Source: Siphonodentalium dalli (taxonomy: Eukaryota > Mollusca > Scaphopoda > Gadilida > Siphonodentaliidae). From it: 64,000 nucleotides of DNA. Both the position numbers and the translations under genes were made by a program. The first letter of the stretch is position 1; every line of letters starts with the position of its first letter. The stretch spans positions 36,334,918 to 36,398,917 of the forward strand of contig CP136062.1 of NCBI GenBank assembly GCA_032622095.1. The letters run 5' to 3'. This document shows, piece after piece, positions 10,566 through 21,589 of the stretch. A model generated the notes under the pieces. It was not told the DNA's origin. It searched no databases and saw nothing but the letters and a program-made list of their open reading frames with translations.

Positions 10566-10771
10566 ATGTATTGATAGACGGCATTAGGTGTGGTACCGCC
10601 GCAACTGACTACTGTAACAGGAATGGTGTCCCAATGCCATGGATTCAGTGGGGCTCAGGTGAGCCTGATGGCGGAGAAGCAACAGTTATGAGACTATCTC
10701 GATACACTGACTGGATGTTCCATGATGAGTTCTCAAACTATGCCCTGAACTTCATCTGTCAGGTGTCATAG
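10566..10771 (+). CDS. C-type lectin domain, second-half terminal exon
   Basis: This terminal exon encodes the C-terminal half of the lectin-like domain. It reads WIQWGSGEPDGGE, then DWMFHDEFSNYALNFICQ, then two residues and a stop. The first part matches the W-GEP loop, where EPN or QPD usually sets sugar choice; here it is EPD. The second matches the W-D strand and last Cys. The exon follows a TTTATTGCAG acceptor, and its phase 1 start fits the donor at 9011. The joined domain is about 125 residues, normal for the family. The usual WIGL stretch is not obvious at the junction. A stop just after the last Cys makes the lectin domain C-terminal in the protein. Confidence 0.8.
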
Positions 10772-11439
10772 ATGGACGAAGGCGCATTCCCATACCTATG
10801 CCATTTGAACATACGCCTATCTGGCCGGCATATCCGCACAATATCACGTCATGTCCCTCTAGCCAAACATTGTTCTTTCGCAGGGCTCGCGGGATTATAC
10901 ACAATACAAGAGAAAGAAGGGTATAATTATAAATGAAGTCACCCGGTACACAGAGTATAGCCTGACCTCACATATAATTCGGGATTTTTTAAGAATACAG
11001 ACTTCACAAAACGAGTGGGTTTGACCTTGTGAAGTATATATATTTTCGGACTTGAAAGCCATTTCACTGTTGTCATGGATTCAATGTATGGTCAGGCTAT
11101 ATTAACAGTACAAACTGGATGTACTGATTAGTTCATATCCCTACCATGCTCGTTGTATTGTCCATAAACTCATGAAACAGATAATGTTGACGGCAACCAA
11201 GCCAGTAAGCGGATTACCATATAGTTCCCGATGGGATGGCTCGGTGTAGGAATCGGATTGCACTTTCTCAAAACTTACATTTTCTTCTAAAATTTAGTTT
11301 AGCATCTCCTTATACATGTATATGAACCATTGTTTATCGTTGTCAATAGCCAGGATCAGACACACGTACGTCTAACTTGTAACCTGATTCACGTGACCAT
11401 GAAACCTACACGTACACGGTCAAACCGTTCAGAAGTTTT

Positions 11440-12090
11440 TAGATCATGCCATGAATCTCTACTAATGCTATCGCCCGTAGAGATCATATTCCACCAGTAC
11501 AAAAGTATTGTCAGGGAACATTACAAAGTCGAAAAAGTAGCGCGGGGAATTTATTTATTAGTTATTTTCTGTTCCTTAATAGTGTACTTCACTGTAGCAG
11601 ATTGTCCCCACTCCAAATGGCATGCATTTCTGTGACTTTTGTGAGCCGATATCGCAATAAGCATTCAATTAATTGCCCAGGAAAAAATTCATAATTATCA
11701 GGAACGCAAAGCAAAATCGCTCACAAAGTAACTTAACTCCTGAAATTTCGAGTTGGGACCTTCACCTACAGTGACGTACAATATTAGGAAATAGATAATA
11801 ACAAAGAAATATATTCCCTGTGTTATTTTTTCGATTTTATAAGGTTCCTTGTCAAAACATCAAAAAATTCCCAGGTTTTGTATTGGTGGGACATGATCTC
11901 TACGGGCGTGAGCCATAATAGAGATTCATGGCATGATCTAAGACGATTTGTGCCAAGCTTCCAGTTTAATGAAACGTGTAACGAAGGGAAATAATCGAAT
12001 CTTCTGCTAACATAATGACCGATCAGCGCTGTGTATAGGCAGAGATTTCTTGGTTGGAATAATTTTAATTTGATTGAAGCCAATTGTGGC
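11440..12090. repeat. Inverted pair of the 9993-10440 repeat family
   Basis: The stretch 11440-11600 is the reverse complement of about 11765-11945; both contain TAGAGATTCATGGCATGATC and the matching GTAGAGATCAT words. They could form a stem with a loop of about 170 bases. The right copy continues to about 12090 and shares AATAATTTTAATTTGATTGA with 10175-10195. Confidence 0.65.
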
Positions 12091-12139
12091 TTCTTGTACT
12101 CGCATGTCGTGGTTGGAACAGAACGGAAAATCAACATTC

Positions 12140-12627
12140 ATGTGTCATTCATCATGGCTCAAGTGAGATATTGACCACCAGTAAATGACCACTAAGCCAA
12201 TACAGTTGTTTCGCCTTCTCTATGTCCGACTATAATCAACAAGTTGGCCGATTATTATAAAATTGTACCTTTGGCGCCGTAATATCACATCAATTTCCCG
12301 CCAAGTGGATATACATAGCAATACCATAGTAACACACGTACAAGTTACATATACGTGTAGCTGATCCTGCCTACTATAGTCAACAAAGAGTTATCGACGA
12401 TGTATTTACACGTGAATGCTACGCCTATATATGAAGCAGAAAATATTCGTAAATGATTCCAGAAATAATGACATTGAAAAAACTACATGTAGATGCCAAT
12501 GATTATATCTACAGATCAATCAGAACTGTACAGCTTAAGATCATTGTAAACATATCAGTGGTCAATGATATAAATCTTCAACACGTGTAAATTTCCAATC
12601 AGGTCAAATTTAGATTACTGTAATCAG
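12140..12627. other. Stretch with no recognised feature
   Basis: Only AT-rich sequence with short chance frames is visible here. Confidence 0.5.
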
Positions 12628-13164
12628 GTCTGGCAATTCCTAAATATAGCTACACTAGCCATATGTATCTATTGTAGGTACATTTGGCTATTGTTGATGG
12701 ATGAATCTGGTTGAATAGAGATAACTCAATCGAACAAACAATCACTTAAATATACAAGAACATGATTTGATTATACTCGTAGTAAATTAATATTGTTTGC
12801 CATGTCCATGTATTATTAACAAAATATTCCAATAGTTTGACTTTTCCTAGCAATTGTACCTAAATAGAAGATATATAGATCATATATGGATGGATCTGAG
12901 TCCCACATCACCTGATCACATAGCATAACCAAAGATGCATTTGCTTAGCTATGCTTCTCTGATATTCCGAAAGCTGGTGCAACCGAAATGTCATCGAAAT
13001 TGATGTCATAAGTTGTAACAACATAATACCCCTCAACCGTAGTTACAACAGCTCGCGGTAATACATTCATGCAATGAAATTGGTAAACTATTGTTTTACG
13101 ATAGTCAAATGTAGCTACAATAGCTATATATGGCTAATGTAGCTATATTTGGGAATTGCCAGAC
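12628..13164. mobile_element. TIR element (MITE), superfamily unknown
   Basis: The ends begin GTCTGGCAATTCC and its reverse complement. Inverted similarity runs inward for about 60 bp through AAATATAGCTACANTAGCCA. The length is 537 bp with no coding frame. I could not define a target-site duplication, so the superfamily is left open. Confidence 0.65.
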
Positions 13165-13224
13165 ATGATAATAGTCGACAAAACTACACGTCGCGGGTGG
13201 TTCCTTGTGATGTAAATCGGATTT

Positions 13225-13610
13225 GTATTACGTTTTATTACACGATTCTTATTCCATTCATTAAACCCATTATATAATAATTATATGCAACGGTCATTGC
13301 ATAGCAGGAAATAGTGCAGGTGTACCTAAAGGTATTATTATTGCGCAAACGTTGTTCGGAATCGGAGGACGATCGAGGAATGGCGAAGAATCGGTGCCTG
13401 TGACTGATAATGAAATAGTTTTAAAATCTATTAAATATTTAATACGTCCAAGAGACTTAATTATCTGGGACTATTTATTTTTTCTTTACTCGTCCAGTAA
13501 ATTAGGTCTGGACCTCGTCAAAGGCTCTGTCCAGACCTCATTTACTGGACTCGTTTTGTAAATTTCGCTATAAACTGGGGATTCGTTATAGATCCTCTCT
13601 GCAACTGACA
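13225..13610 (+). repeat. Dispersed repeat with internal palindrome, copy 2
   Basis: This is the second copy of the 8225-8765 repeat. Its palindrome (about 13491-13552) pairs CCAGTAAATTAGGTCTGGAC with its complement around TCAAAGGCTC. The region upstream of the palindrome is more diverged than the palindrome itself. Confidence 0.65.
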
Positions 13611-14617
13611 TACATCTGGATATGGATAAACGACACCCCCCCCCCGAACGAAAAATACCCCGAACAAAATAGAACATACAACTGAAGGTTTCAAGATTCA
13701 ATTCAGACACCGATAATGATTATATTGCAATAAACTTCATCGAAATGTTATTCTTTACTTTGTTATATATCCACATTTGGTGGGATATTAGCGAGAGGAG
13801 TGACAGATTGGAGAAAAGATGAGCGAAAGTTAGAGGAATAGCGTTAGAGATAGAGGAGTGAGAGAGCAAGACAATTATGGGGAATGGTATAGAGCTTCTT
13901 TATTGATAAAATTTATATCGGCATTTTAGTTCGAAAGTCTAAAAAACTCAGTTTCTTATGTTAAATTCATTAATAACATTTGAAGCATTTAACATTTTAA
14001 TTTTTCTAATTTTTTTTAATTTCGAAAGAACTAGATTTGTAAAAATTTTAATCTTTATTTTTAAATTGTTTTGTTTAATTTTGAAAATTTGTATTTTATT
14101 TAATAATTTTGTTTTTATTTTGGAAAAAAATCTAGAATTTAAAGTTTAAATTTTGTTGTAAGATGATTACGTCATTCGACCCCTTTTACATAACTGTCTT
14201 GGGACAAGTCTATTCACATACATAATTATTACACAGTTCCGCACAGAGGTCTTGAGCTGGTATGTAAAATTTGATAACAGTGGCATGGGCGGGGGGCTTT
14301 ATTTCGCACATTATTAGTCTCATTGGGTGACAATTGACACAGATTCCGTTGATAATTAATCCACAGAACTCTCTCAGAAGATGTCTATGATCATGATGAA
14401 TTCTAACAGAGTAGTGTGGAATTATAGTGCGTATTGGAGCTATCCAATTATTGCACCGATGCCTTACCATTATTTATTTATACCCATAAATGGGCGGGTA
14501 TCATCAAAGGAAAGTTACCATCTTGAATTTCGATGCATACTCCTCAATTAAAATGTTGGGAAATACTTGCCTTTGTAACCTCACACACGCATAATTTTGG
14601 ATGGAGTATTCGTAACA
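13611..14617. other. Low-complexity and unrecognised sequence
   Basis: A purine-rich tract (about 13790-13870, GAGAGG-like words) is followed by an extremely AT-rich tract (13950-14150) that gives a spurious Phe/Leu/Ile-rich frame. Nothing else is recognised. Confidence 0.5.
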
Positions 14618-14629
14618 ACGACGCGCGTT

Positions 14630-15995
14630 TGTTTGAACATATTTTATTTGACCCTCGTTACATAATACATTTAACAAATTAGAATATGAAATAAGATATG
14701 AGTTAATCAAAAGGGATGGGAGCACAAGTTATTCAACTTAGAATATTGCTCCTCTCCCTTAACAATATTGAAACGCAAATTATTAATTATATATGGAATT
14801 ATGTAGGACTCAATATTAGCTTATAATTGGAATGTAGTACCTACAACGAGGAGGGTCGAGAATGAGGGTAAGGTATAAAGTGAGTAGACAGATATCAAGG
14901 ATGGGATGTAGGTCCTATGGCGAGCTGAGCCGAGTATTTTGATGGCAATATGGGGAATGTATGAAGATACAGGCTTATTTGGATTTTGAAGGTTTTCCGT
15001 CAATGAAATCTACCCGATGATGCAATGAAAGTTTTAGTATTGCGAAACAATTTATCATTTAAAGTATTGGATAGGTTGCTTTGACCAAAGAGGATATCTT
15101 CAATCCTATCAACGAAAATTCCATTTAGCCAAAGGCGTTGGATGAATATTAAGCGACTCTCTTCAAATAACGGGCACTGGAAGAAAAAATGTGAGGCGTC
15201 TTCAATATAAAACCCACATTGACAGTGAGCTGTTATAGAAATATAGTTTTCAAGTTTATCAAAATTTAAATCGCTGCAGTTATTCCTTAGCTTGGTGTGT
15301 ACGATGTTCCATTTGCGAGTGCCTGAATTGAAGTATGGCGGCGGTTTGGGGGGAAATATAGGCAATTTGTCATACATTAATTTCAATATGTCGGTTTTGG
15401 TGCGATCAGATGAACCATTTATTACCACTGCATTCCATTTAATTACCATCTCAGGCAGAAAGGTCGATTTAAAATGTTCTGTATTGTTGCGTTTCTGTAA
15501 AAATAATAATGGGTATCGATGTGAGTAGTTAGATTGATCTTTAGCAAAGGTCGGCAAAAGTGTACTCAGGTAATTGGGAGCTTTACCAAGAATTATTTTC
15601 TGCCAAGTATTAAATTTATGGTGTTCGCGTCTGGTGTAAAGTGTAGGCCATCCTACTTCAGTGAGGAGTTTTTCATTCGAAACAGATTTATTTAACCCAC
15701 TAACAATTCGAGCGGCATCATATTGTATCCGATCAAGCAGTACAAGAAGAGTGTTCGGTGCGTGAGCCCAAATTACATCTCCGTAATCCATAAGCGGCAA
15801 AATAAAGGTTTTGTACATACATTCCAAGGTTCGCCGATTAACTGTGAATTTCAATCGTCTCAATTGCGATAGGCGAGATCTTAAGCGTCCACACAAATTT
15901 TCTATTTGCTTGTCCCAATTGAGGTTAGACTGAAGAAACACACCAAGGTGTCGATGTGTGTCCACCTGCTCTATTAACTGACCGTCCATTGCGAC
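14630..15995 (-). mobile_element. 5'-truncated LINE insertion with 12-bp target-site duplication
   Basis: The 12-mer ACGACGCGCGTT occurs at 14618-14629 and again at 15996-16007, directly flanking the insertion. Between them lies, on the minus strand, the C-terminal part of a LINE ORF2-type protein, then about 370 bases of 3' UTR ending near AAATAAAATATGTTCAAAC. Target-site duplications with 5' truncation are the known signature of target-primed reverse transcription. The intact open frame and exact duplications suggest a young insertion. Confidence 0.85.
15000..15989 (-). CDS. LINE reverse transcriptase C-terminal fragment
   Basis: This 329-residue open frame is the C-terminal end of a non-LTR retrotransposon polymerase of the jockey/CR1/L2-like group. 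Visible family features are a thumb segment with HRHLGVFLQSNLNWDKQI near residue 12, an FILPLMDYGDVIWAHAP segment near residue 63, and a GWPTLYTRREHHKF segment near residue 118. A Cys/His knuckle near residues 269-285 has CQCG, ED, then H and C. The catalytic palm with its DD motif is missing because of 5' truncation, so the copy cannot be active. The ATG at 15989 is an internal Met or junction codon, not the native start. Confidence 0.85.
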   Translation of the reverse strand: MDGQLIEQVDTHRHLGVFLQSNLNWDKQIENLCGRLRSRLSQLRRLKFTVNRRTLECMYKTFILPLMDYGDVIWAHAPNTLLVLLDRIQYDAARIVSGLNKSVSNEKLLTEVGWPTLYTRREHHKFNTWQKIILGKAPNYLSTLLPTFAKDQSNYSHRYPLLFLQKRNNTEHFKSTFLPEMVIKWNAVVINGSSDRTKTDILKLMYDKLPIFPPKPPPYFNSGTRKWNIVHTKLRNNCSDLNFDKLENYISITAHCQCGFYIEDASHFFFQCPLFEESRLIFIQRLWLNGIFVDRIEDILFGQSNLSNTLNDKLFRNTKTFIASSGRFH

Positions 15996-16338
15996 ACGAC
16001 GCGCGTTGATTCAAAGCAGACATTGTGTTATTAGCATCGAGTAATTTGTGACTCAGGCATTTGAATACGAATCTGTTTTCTGTTAACATGTATGGTCGAT
16101 TGTTGACGTAGTTAGCACATTATGCTAGGATATCTACCTATTAAGTATACAGGGAGGAGCGCATCTTATCGACTTACTCTATATTCACCTACTCGGTCTG
16201 GGTAGTCACACAAAAGCGTGGTCCTAACACGACATTCTCCCTAATACAGCGGCTTGGGGGATAAATTGAACGTCCACGGGGAGCTACAATTGTGATCCGT
16301 CCGATAGCAAGTAAAATTGTGAAATCAATGTGAAAAAC

Positions 16339-16668
16339 ATGAGATCCAAGATGGCAAGACAAATTATATTCTTTCATCACGCAATATCAGGAAGTGTCTT
16401 GATTCTCGTTTTGCTTGCTGTTGTGTGTGGGTTCGCAACTGGTAACAATTTACCTGACATCATATCTGCCGTTTCCATAACTGAACCCATGGATGAGATT
16501 ACCGAAACAAAAGCCTCAAATATATTACGATGTGAAAACATCGGCAACGGCAACTCTGCATGTGATCTTGTTGGATATAATGTAGAGACGCGCATGTGCA
16601 CCTTATTCAGAAACTCATCTGGTGGTAACTTTATGGATGGCTCTACCAAACAGTATAACTTCATAATG
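16339..16668 (+). CDS. First exon: signal peptide plus PAN/Apple-like segment
   Basis: An ATG at 16339 (a second in frame at 16351) starts a basic N-terminus followed by SGSVLILVLLAVVCGFATG, a clear hydrophobic signal peptide. After a spacer comes a Cys-spaced segment (LRCENI, SACDLVGYN, RMCTLF) resembling the start of a PAN/Apple domain, a fold used for protein or sugar binding in secreted proteins. The exon ends at ATG|GTAAGC in phase 0, at 16668. The frame runs open only a few codons into the intron. The next exon was not found; the intron contains a TTAA MITE remnant at 16838. The product is likely secreted or membrane-tethered. The PAN call is by Cys pattern only. Confidence 0.55.
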
Positions 16669-16792
16669 GTAAGCTATACGTACATGTTGTAAAACCGTGC
16701 ATCACTCTCTTTATCTCCTCCTTGTTTCTGTCGCCTTCACTGTTTCTGTCGCTCTTTCTCGCTCTCTCTACACAGTTTTCTATTTCGCTTTT

Positions 16793-16814
16793 TGCACTCA
16801 CATCAATCTCGCAT
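16793..16814 (+). repeat. 22-bp direct repeat flanking MITE copy C, left
   Basis: TGCACTCACATCAATCTCGC plus AT occurs here and again at 17090-17111, on the far side of MITE copy C. It is too long for a TTAA duplication and so marks a rearrangement. Confidence 0.9.
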
Positions 16815-16837
16815 TGTACAACCTGTTTTATTTGAAT

Positions 16838-17089
16838 TTAACCCTTTACCCAACAGAAGGGCCCTGTGCCAATGCATTCTCTTATATATGCGAGTCGACC
16901 ATAGGTCGCCTCGCATATATAAGAGAATGCATTGGCTTAACACATTAAAAATTATAAAATTGTTAAAGAATGTAAGAAAAAATGGTAAAAAAAGATTTTT
17001 TTTAGGCCAATGCATTCTCTTATATATGCGAGGCGACCTATGGTCGACACGCATATATAAGAGAATGCATTGGCACAGGGCCCTTCTGT
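16838..17089 (+). mobile_element. TTAA-type hairpin MITE, copy C, right end lost
   Basis: The left end is intact (TTAACCCTTTACCCAACA), and both opposed hairpins and the AT spacer follow. The right side ends in CACAGGGCCCTTCTGTTG, the exact mirror of the left sub-terminal bases, not the normal GGCCGG tract and right terminus. Host sequence then resumes with a 22-bp repeat of the left flank. It sits in the intron after the 16339 exon. Confidence 0.8.
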
Positions 17090-17111
17090 TGCACTCACAT
17101 CAATCTCGCAT
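17090..17111 (+). repeat. 22-bp direct repeat flanking MITE copy C, right
   Basis: This exactly repeats 16793-16814. It begins at the base where the shortened right side of the MITE stops. Confidence 0.9.
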
Positions 17112-18345
17112 CACTTTCTCGCTCTCTATTTCTTTAGTCTGTATGGTTTTTAGATATGTGACCCTCCCTCAACACTCCATCAAAACTATTTCTGATGTAA
17201 CATGCACATTAGCCGCAGAATATAATCTTCAATAAGCACATCTGTATTGGAGGCACATAGCTCAGATAAGTGTTCGGCAAAATTATGTATCAAATAGCTA
17301 TGTTCTATAGAAAATCCGGCTCTTTATATTTATAAGCAGAAATGTATGAGTTTTACCGAATGAAAGATTGGGACGATATTTAAAGTACTCCTAAATATCT
17401 AACGAGTTGTGAGTTGTGTTATACCACATTACCAGTAAACTAAATCTCATATATCATACATATATACAATTTATTGATCTAATGATTTTGTTTTATTCAA
17501 TCATTATTGAAATAATTAAACCCAATGACCCTAATGGATATTCTAGTCATTCCTTATAATCATACCAGTACATTCACTGTCATTGCTGCAAATAAAACTG
17601 GACATTTCATGAAACATCTGTAAATGAACCCAAATTATAATTAGGATTTCAAAGGCATAGTTTTCAAATGTCCACTTCTTGATTAATAACAGCCGATAGG
17701 GAAAACCGGACAACTGGAGTTGGTATTGCGCTGATTTACCATCACGCGATGAGCGAGTGCTCGGCTTGATGTGACGTACGTGTTTCGTTGATTTTTTTAT
17801 GAAGTGTTCACTTAAGTTATTTTTTTATATTTACATACAATAACGCTTCCGATTTCCCCATAGCGTTACGGTAGACATACCCCTGATTCAATGTGGTCAT
17901 AAACCTACGAACGTAACGTCACTTTCTATGTCGTTCATATGTTTATAAACACATTGGTCCCGGAAATCATCGGGGATTGTCGGACATGAACGACTGCTTG
18001 ACTATTCAGCACGTCCGGATTTGGCAAGCAATTTGTTTTGTCTATAATCAGTCTTGTTACCCTGCACCTAAAACTCATGTCCTCTGATTACACAATCCAC
18101 GACCTCGCGCATATAGCATTATGGTAGAATGGCGTGTTGTCTATTCCTTATCATCCACAACCGAAACTTAATTGTTAGTTTCAGATAGTATCATTCTTGA
18201 AATCAACACGTCTATATTCATTACCAGCTAAACAAGACATTTCGTAATATATGTATACTTTACTGTAAAATGCGTTTTCCGCTCACCGTCAACGGATTCT
18301 CACAATGTTTATTTTCTAAAAAAGCGAGGATTCGAACTGTCCGAA
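17112..18345. other. Stretch with no recognised feature
   Basis: Only short chance frames are present. I looked for a continuation of the 16339 exon and did not find one. Confidence 0.5.
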
Positions 18346-18420
18346 CTGAACTCCATCGGCCGAATTATGGTCCCTGGTCTAGACCAGGGTTACATGTAAG
18401 CTGTAGTCTAGACCAGGCCG
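18346..18420 (+). repeat. TCTAGACCA repeat, copy 1
   Basis: A CGGCCGAATT-TGGTCCCTG-TCTAGACCA block here is inverted relative to 20505-20540. Within it CCCTGGTCTAGACCAGGG is a perfect 18-base palindrome, and GTCTAGACCAGG recurs downstream. Confidence 0.6.
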
Positions 18421-19259
18421 AAACCACGGTGATCGCGATATGTTACCCAACTTCGAGGCGAGTAAGCTGGGATTATTGGTCAGCACTGGTCCGTATTCTC
18501 GTCTTTTTGAAACTCAGGTTTAAGTAAACCAAGGTTTGCCTTCTTATTGTCATTCAAGCCTTTGTCGGTCTGTTCATAAGTCGAACCATGTGGTAACGTA
18601 CAAGTTCTGGTAACAGAAACATAAGTATTTTTTGGAAGCATTTATCTTTATGTTAACCAAATTGTAATTGTGTTATATTTGTATGTCGTGTAGAGTAAAG
18701 ATTATAATTATATATGAACTGGACAAGATTTAATATAATCCATAATTATGTGTGTTATATGTAATAGTCTCCAACTGAGACCTAGTCCCCCCCTGGTCTG
18801 AGATTTTTGTATAAACCGAGACTTGAACCTGAGACGAGAATAGCGAAGTCTGGTTTCGAGAATATATTTATGGTGCAGAACTCTAATACGGATTATTAGT
18901 TTGATTGTAAGCCAGTCATTCGCACGATGGTGAATAGTTTGAGCAATCTCAAGCTGGCTTTTAACTGGACATTAGAAATGATCTAGTGTAACTGTGTTTT
19001 ATATAATGCCACCTATCATAACTGTAACAACCATGCGTGCGTGTACCCCGGCGATTTACTGTGGATGAGCATGGGCGACCCGGCATAACAGTGAATGCCA
19101 CATCGGATTTTCATTTTCGTCTTACATCGCATGGGCGGGATGCGGGGCTTTCCCGGCGTATTCATAAAATTGACGTTGGAATGCTTCTTATTGTGGATTA
19201 CTCGTACCGCCCATTCACGTAGATTATTTCAGTATTTTGAACAAGAATAATACTGATGT

Positions 19260-19460
19260 TTTAAGTGATTTTATTTTAAACGTAAAGCAAACAAAAAAAC
19301 AGTAAAGACGAAAAAAAAATTACAAACAAAAAACAGAACCAGAAATTTTTGTTATTAAAACAAAACAAAACAAACAAAAGAATATTTTTTTTTCAAAACA
19401 TGAAAATAAATGAAAAACAAAAAAAAAATAGAAGAAAAAAAAATCAAAATATATAAATTT
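19260..19460 (+). repeat. A-rich tract
   Basis: About 200 bases of A-rich sequence with AAAAC and AAAAT words precede the SINE. It could be an eroded poly-A tail or simple sequence. Confidence 0.6.
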
Positions 19461-19540
19461 ATGATTCTTTTATTTAAACGCATTTGCTGAAAAAGAAATA
19501 CAAGAATGGAGATTACTATCTTGTGTTCCTATAAATCTCG

Positions 19541-19832
19541 GGGGCCCCGGTGGTTCAGTCGGTAGAGTGCCAGGTGAATTACACCGCCACAGCCCGTCCA
19601 GCGCTGACGAAGCTGGTTCGAACCCCGTCATAGGGAGAGTGACCGGAATCGTGTATCTGGGCAAGTTTGTCAGTTGATTTCCGGGGATCGGTGGTTTCTA
19701 CACGCAGTTGGACGATTTCTCGGTGAAATTAAGCCTCTGCGTGGTCTTTCCTCCACCGTAAAATTGACAACGTCGTGTGTGGCCTAGCGGCTAGATCGAC
19801 GATAAACCCTAACAAACCAAACCAAACCCTAG
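19541..19832 (+). mobile_element. tRNA-derived SINE
   Basis: The head reads GGCCCCGGTGGTTCAGTCGG and includes an A-box-like TGGTTCAGTCGGTAGAG. A perfect B-box core, GGTTCGAACCC, follows about 75 bases on; the spacing is wider than in a working tRNA. The body contains TTTCCTCCACCGTAAAA, which recalls the conserved central domains of Deu- or V-type SINEs (inference). It ends in AAACC repeats. A short AAATCTC direct repeat at 19533-19539 and 19833-19839 may be the target-site duplication. RNA polymerase III transcription is expected for this class. The LINE partner is not identified. Confidence 0.85.
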
Positions 19833-19839
19833 AAATCTC

Positions 19840-20440
19840 TGAGAAATTCTTATTTTAACGTACATTTTGTTAATCGTCGTTGTTCCAATAATGTCTTACC
19901 ATTTGGATTCTTGGAAATTGGAATGATGGCAACTGAAACGATGGGCGCAATTGTTTTAGCCCATTATATGTTTGGGTCGAGATTTAAAAGGGCGGTCTCG
20001 GAGACTGATTATTCGGTGCATGGGGAGGTGGTATAAACAATGTATAGCCACGTATAGGCCATGTGTTGTTCCATCGGCCGTGAAACAAGTTTTGTTTTAC
20101 TTAACTAAAACATTTACTCAAACCGCTGACATCAAAATAGGTTATCATAATAAATAAACATAAAGGTAGGGTCGTGGCGATATGGGAACTGGGGGTGTCT
20201 CACCGCCCCCCCCCCCCCCCACTTGGGATGGAGCGGATTGGAAATATGGACAACACCCCCACCATCCACATGGAGACACTCTAATCACATGCCTGTGAAG
20301 ACGACACACCGCACGTGTTCGGTGATAACCCGTTACATTAATGCTCAACTATTCGCGACGTGAACGCAATCATATTGTTCGAGCACCAAGCGTGCCTTTG
20401 TCCGTCGATACACCGATCGTCGTTGGTTGAACAATAATCC
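19840..20440. other. Stretch with no recognised gene
   Basis: A C-run at about 20205-20220 and unremarkable unique sequence are all I see here. Confidence 0.5.
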
Positions 20441-20540
20441 GCCTAATCTAAATCGAGACCAGGTGGTTTCACGATACCAGGTCCAGACATGGAACACCGT
20501 GATTATTAGGGTGGTCTAGATCAGGGACCAGAATTCGGCC
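20440..20540 (-). repeat. TCTAGACCA repeat, copy 2
   Basis: This is the inverted partner of 18346-18420, sharing TGGTCTAGA, CAGGGACCA and AATTCGGCCG. Both copies also have an ATCACGGTG-type block at different distances. Confidence 0.55.
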
Positions 20541-20643
20541 GCATGCGTTCATTTAAAGTTGAATAAATACTGGGACAGACAGACAATCCTAGTTGGTAAT
20601 GAATTTAAGTATATAAGTATAAATAATAAACGTCGGATTAAAC

Positions 20644-20751
20644 GTGGTCATGGTGTTTGGCCGCGATAAAAAATCAGCGAACTCCGCATGAACCCGTTCG
20701 GGGTTCATGCAGATTGCTGCATTATTCTCGGGGTCAAAATCCCATGACCAC
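20644..20751. repeat. Nested hairpin
   Basis: The outer arms GTGGTCATGG (20644-20653) and CCATGACCAC (20742-20751) enclose an inner perfect hairpin, GCATGAACCC-GTTCG-GGGTTCATGC, at 20686-20710. No run of T follows to suggest a terminator, and none is expected in this genome. Confidence 0.75.
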
Positions 20752-20934
20752 ATTGAATCTGCAGTTCATTTCTTATATGAACATCCAAAACGTCATGTAA
20801 ACCGTATGGCGATTTGTACTAATTCTTAAGGGGGCTAATTGTGTGAATGTAGATGGTGTGTCATTATACATACATATCGTTCACTCGTCTGAATTTGAAA
20901 ACGATATTTCAGATATTTCACATTTCTCGACAGA

Positions 20935-21025
20935 TAAAGAATAAATCCACATTATGCTCCCATGATGAATTGATCCTGCCCAGTGACTTGGCTGATGATG
21001 GACATCGCTGTAAGATAGTTGTTGG
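20935..21025 (+). CDS. Candidate short exon, unknown product
   Basis: A pyrimidine-rich stretch ending CTCGACAG precedes about 30 open codons that end at a GTGAGT donor. The peptide contains CSHDELILPSDLADDGHRCK, which looks protein-like but belongs to no family I recognise. The phases differ (0 in, 1 out), and no partner exon was found. Confidence 0.2.
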
Positions 21026-21187
21026 TGAGTACTTCTGGCTGAGAGTAGATACATGTTAGTGCCATAACTATAGACCACGAATGGAAATGGCGACACCGAT
21101 ATTTGAAAATGTGTATTGAAGTTGTTCGCGTGAATATAAGAGTAGCCGGTATACATGAATTTCTCAACATATCCTCATGCAAATGAG

Positions 21188-21352
21188 TTCATATCGAACG
21201 TATTTCAAAAAGCCAAATACACCCATGTTGTCGTTATTTGAATCTGAATTTCGCATATGTGAACGTAAACAGTCGATTCCGAAATAAGTTCATATTGGGC
21301 GTATACCCGTTATTCTATTGCGTCTTTTGGTTTTTGAAATACGTTCAATATG
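21188..21352. repeat. Inverted repeat, about 25-bp arms
   Basis: TCATATCGAACGTATTTCAA at the left pairs with TTGAAATACGTTCAATATGA at the right. The enclosed 120 bases show no further structure. It may be a small MITE; no target duplication was defined. Confidence 0.55.
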
Positions 21353-21589
21353 AGGGTATTTTCAGGAAAACAGACTGGAATTTCCCGCATAAATAACAGG
21401 TTAACGCTGGCCATAAAATTGCTGTAGTCAAATATTTGGCCTTTTTTAATTTCTGAATGAAAACAAAAACATAATACAACGAACAAAGTAATAAAAAAGA
21501 ATATAAAAAAAAAAAAAAAAAATTGTTTTTAACTAATATACTTCGAGATCGACTTGTGTGAGAATACCGAGACTGCATGTACACTCTTA

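Noticed and set aside
13958-14149. Membrane-like small protein rich in Phe, Leu and Ile
   Set aside because: It is a translation of extremely AT-rich low-complexity DNA.
16803-17054. Recurrent peptides on both strands such as CILLYMRVDHRSPRIYKRMH
   Set aside because: These are translations of the MITE hairpin arms, which read alike on both strands, not genes.
19541-19625. Functional tRNA gene
   Set aside because: A- and B-box-like words are present but too far apart, the cloverleaf does not close, and a SINE body and tail follow.
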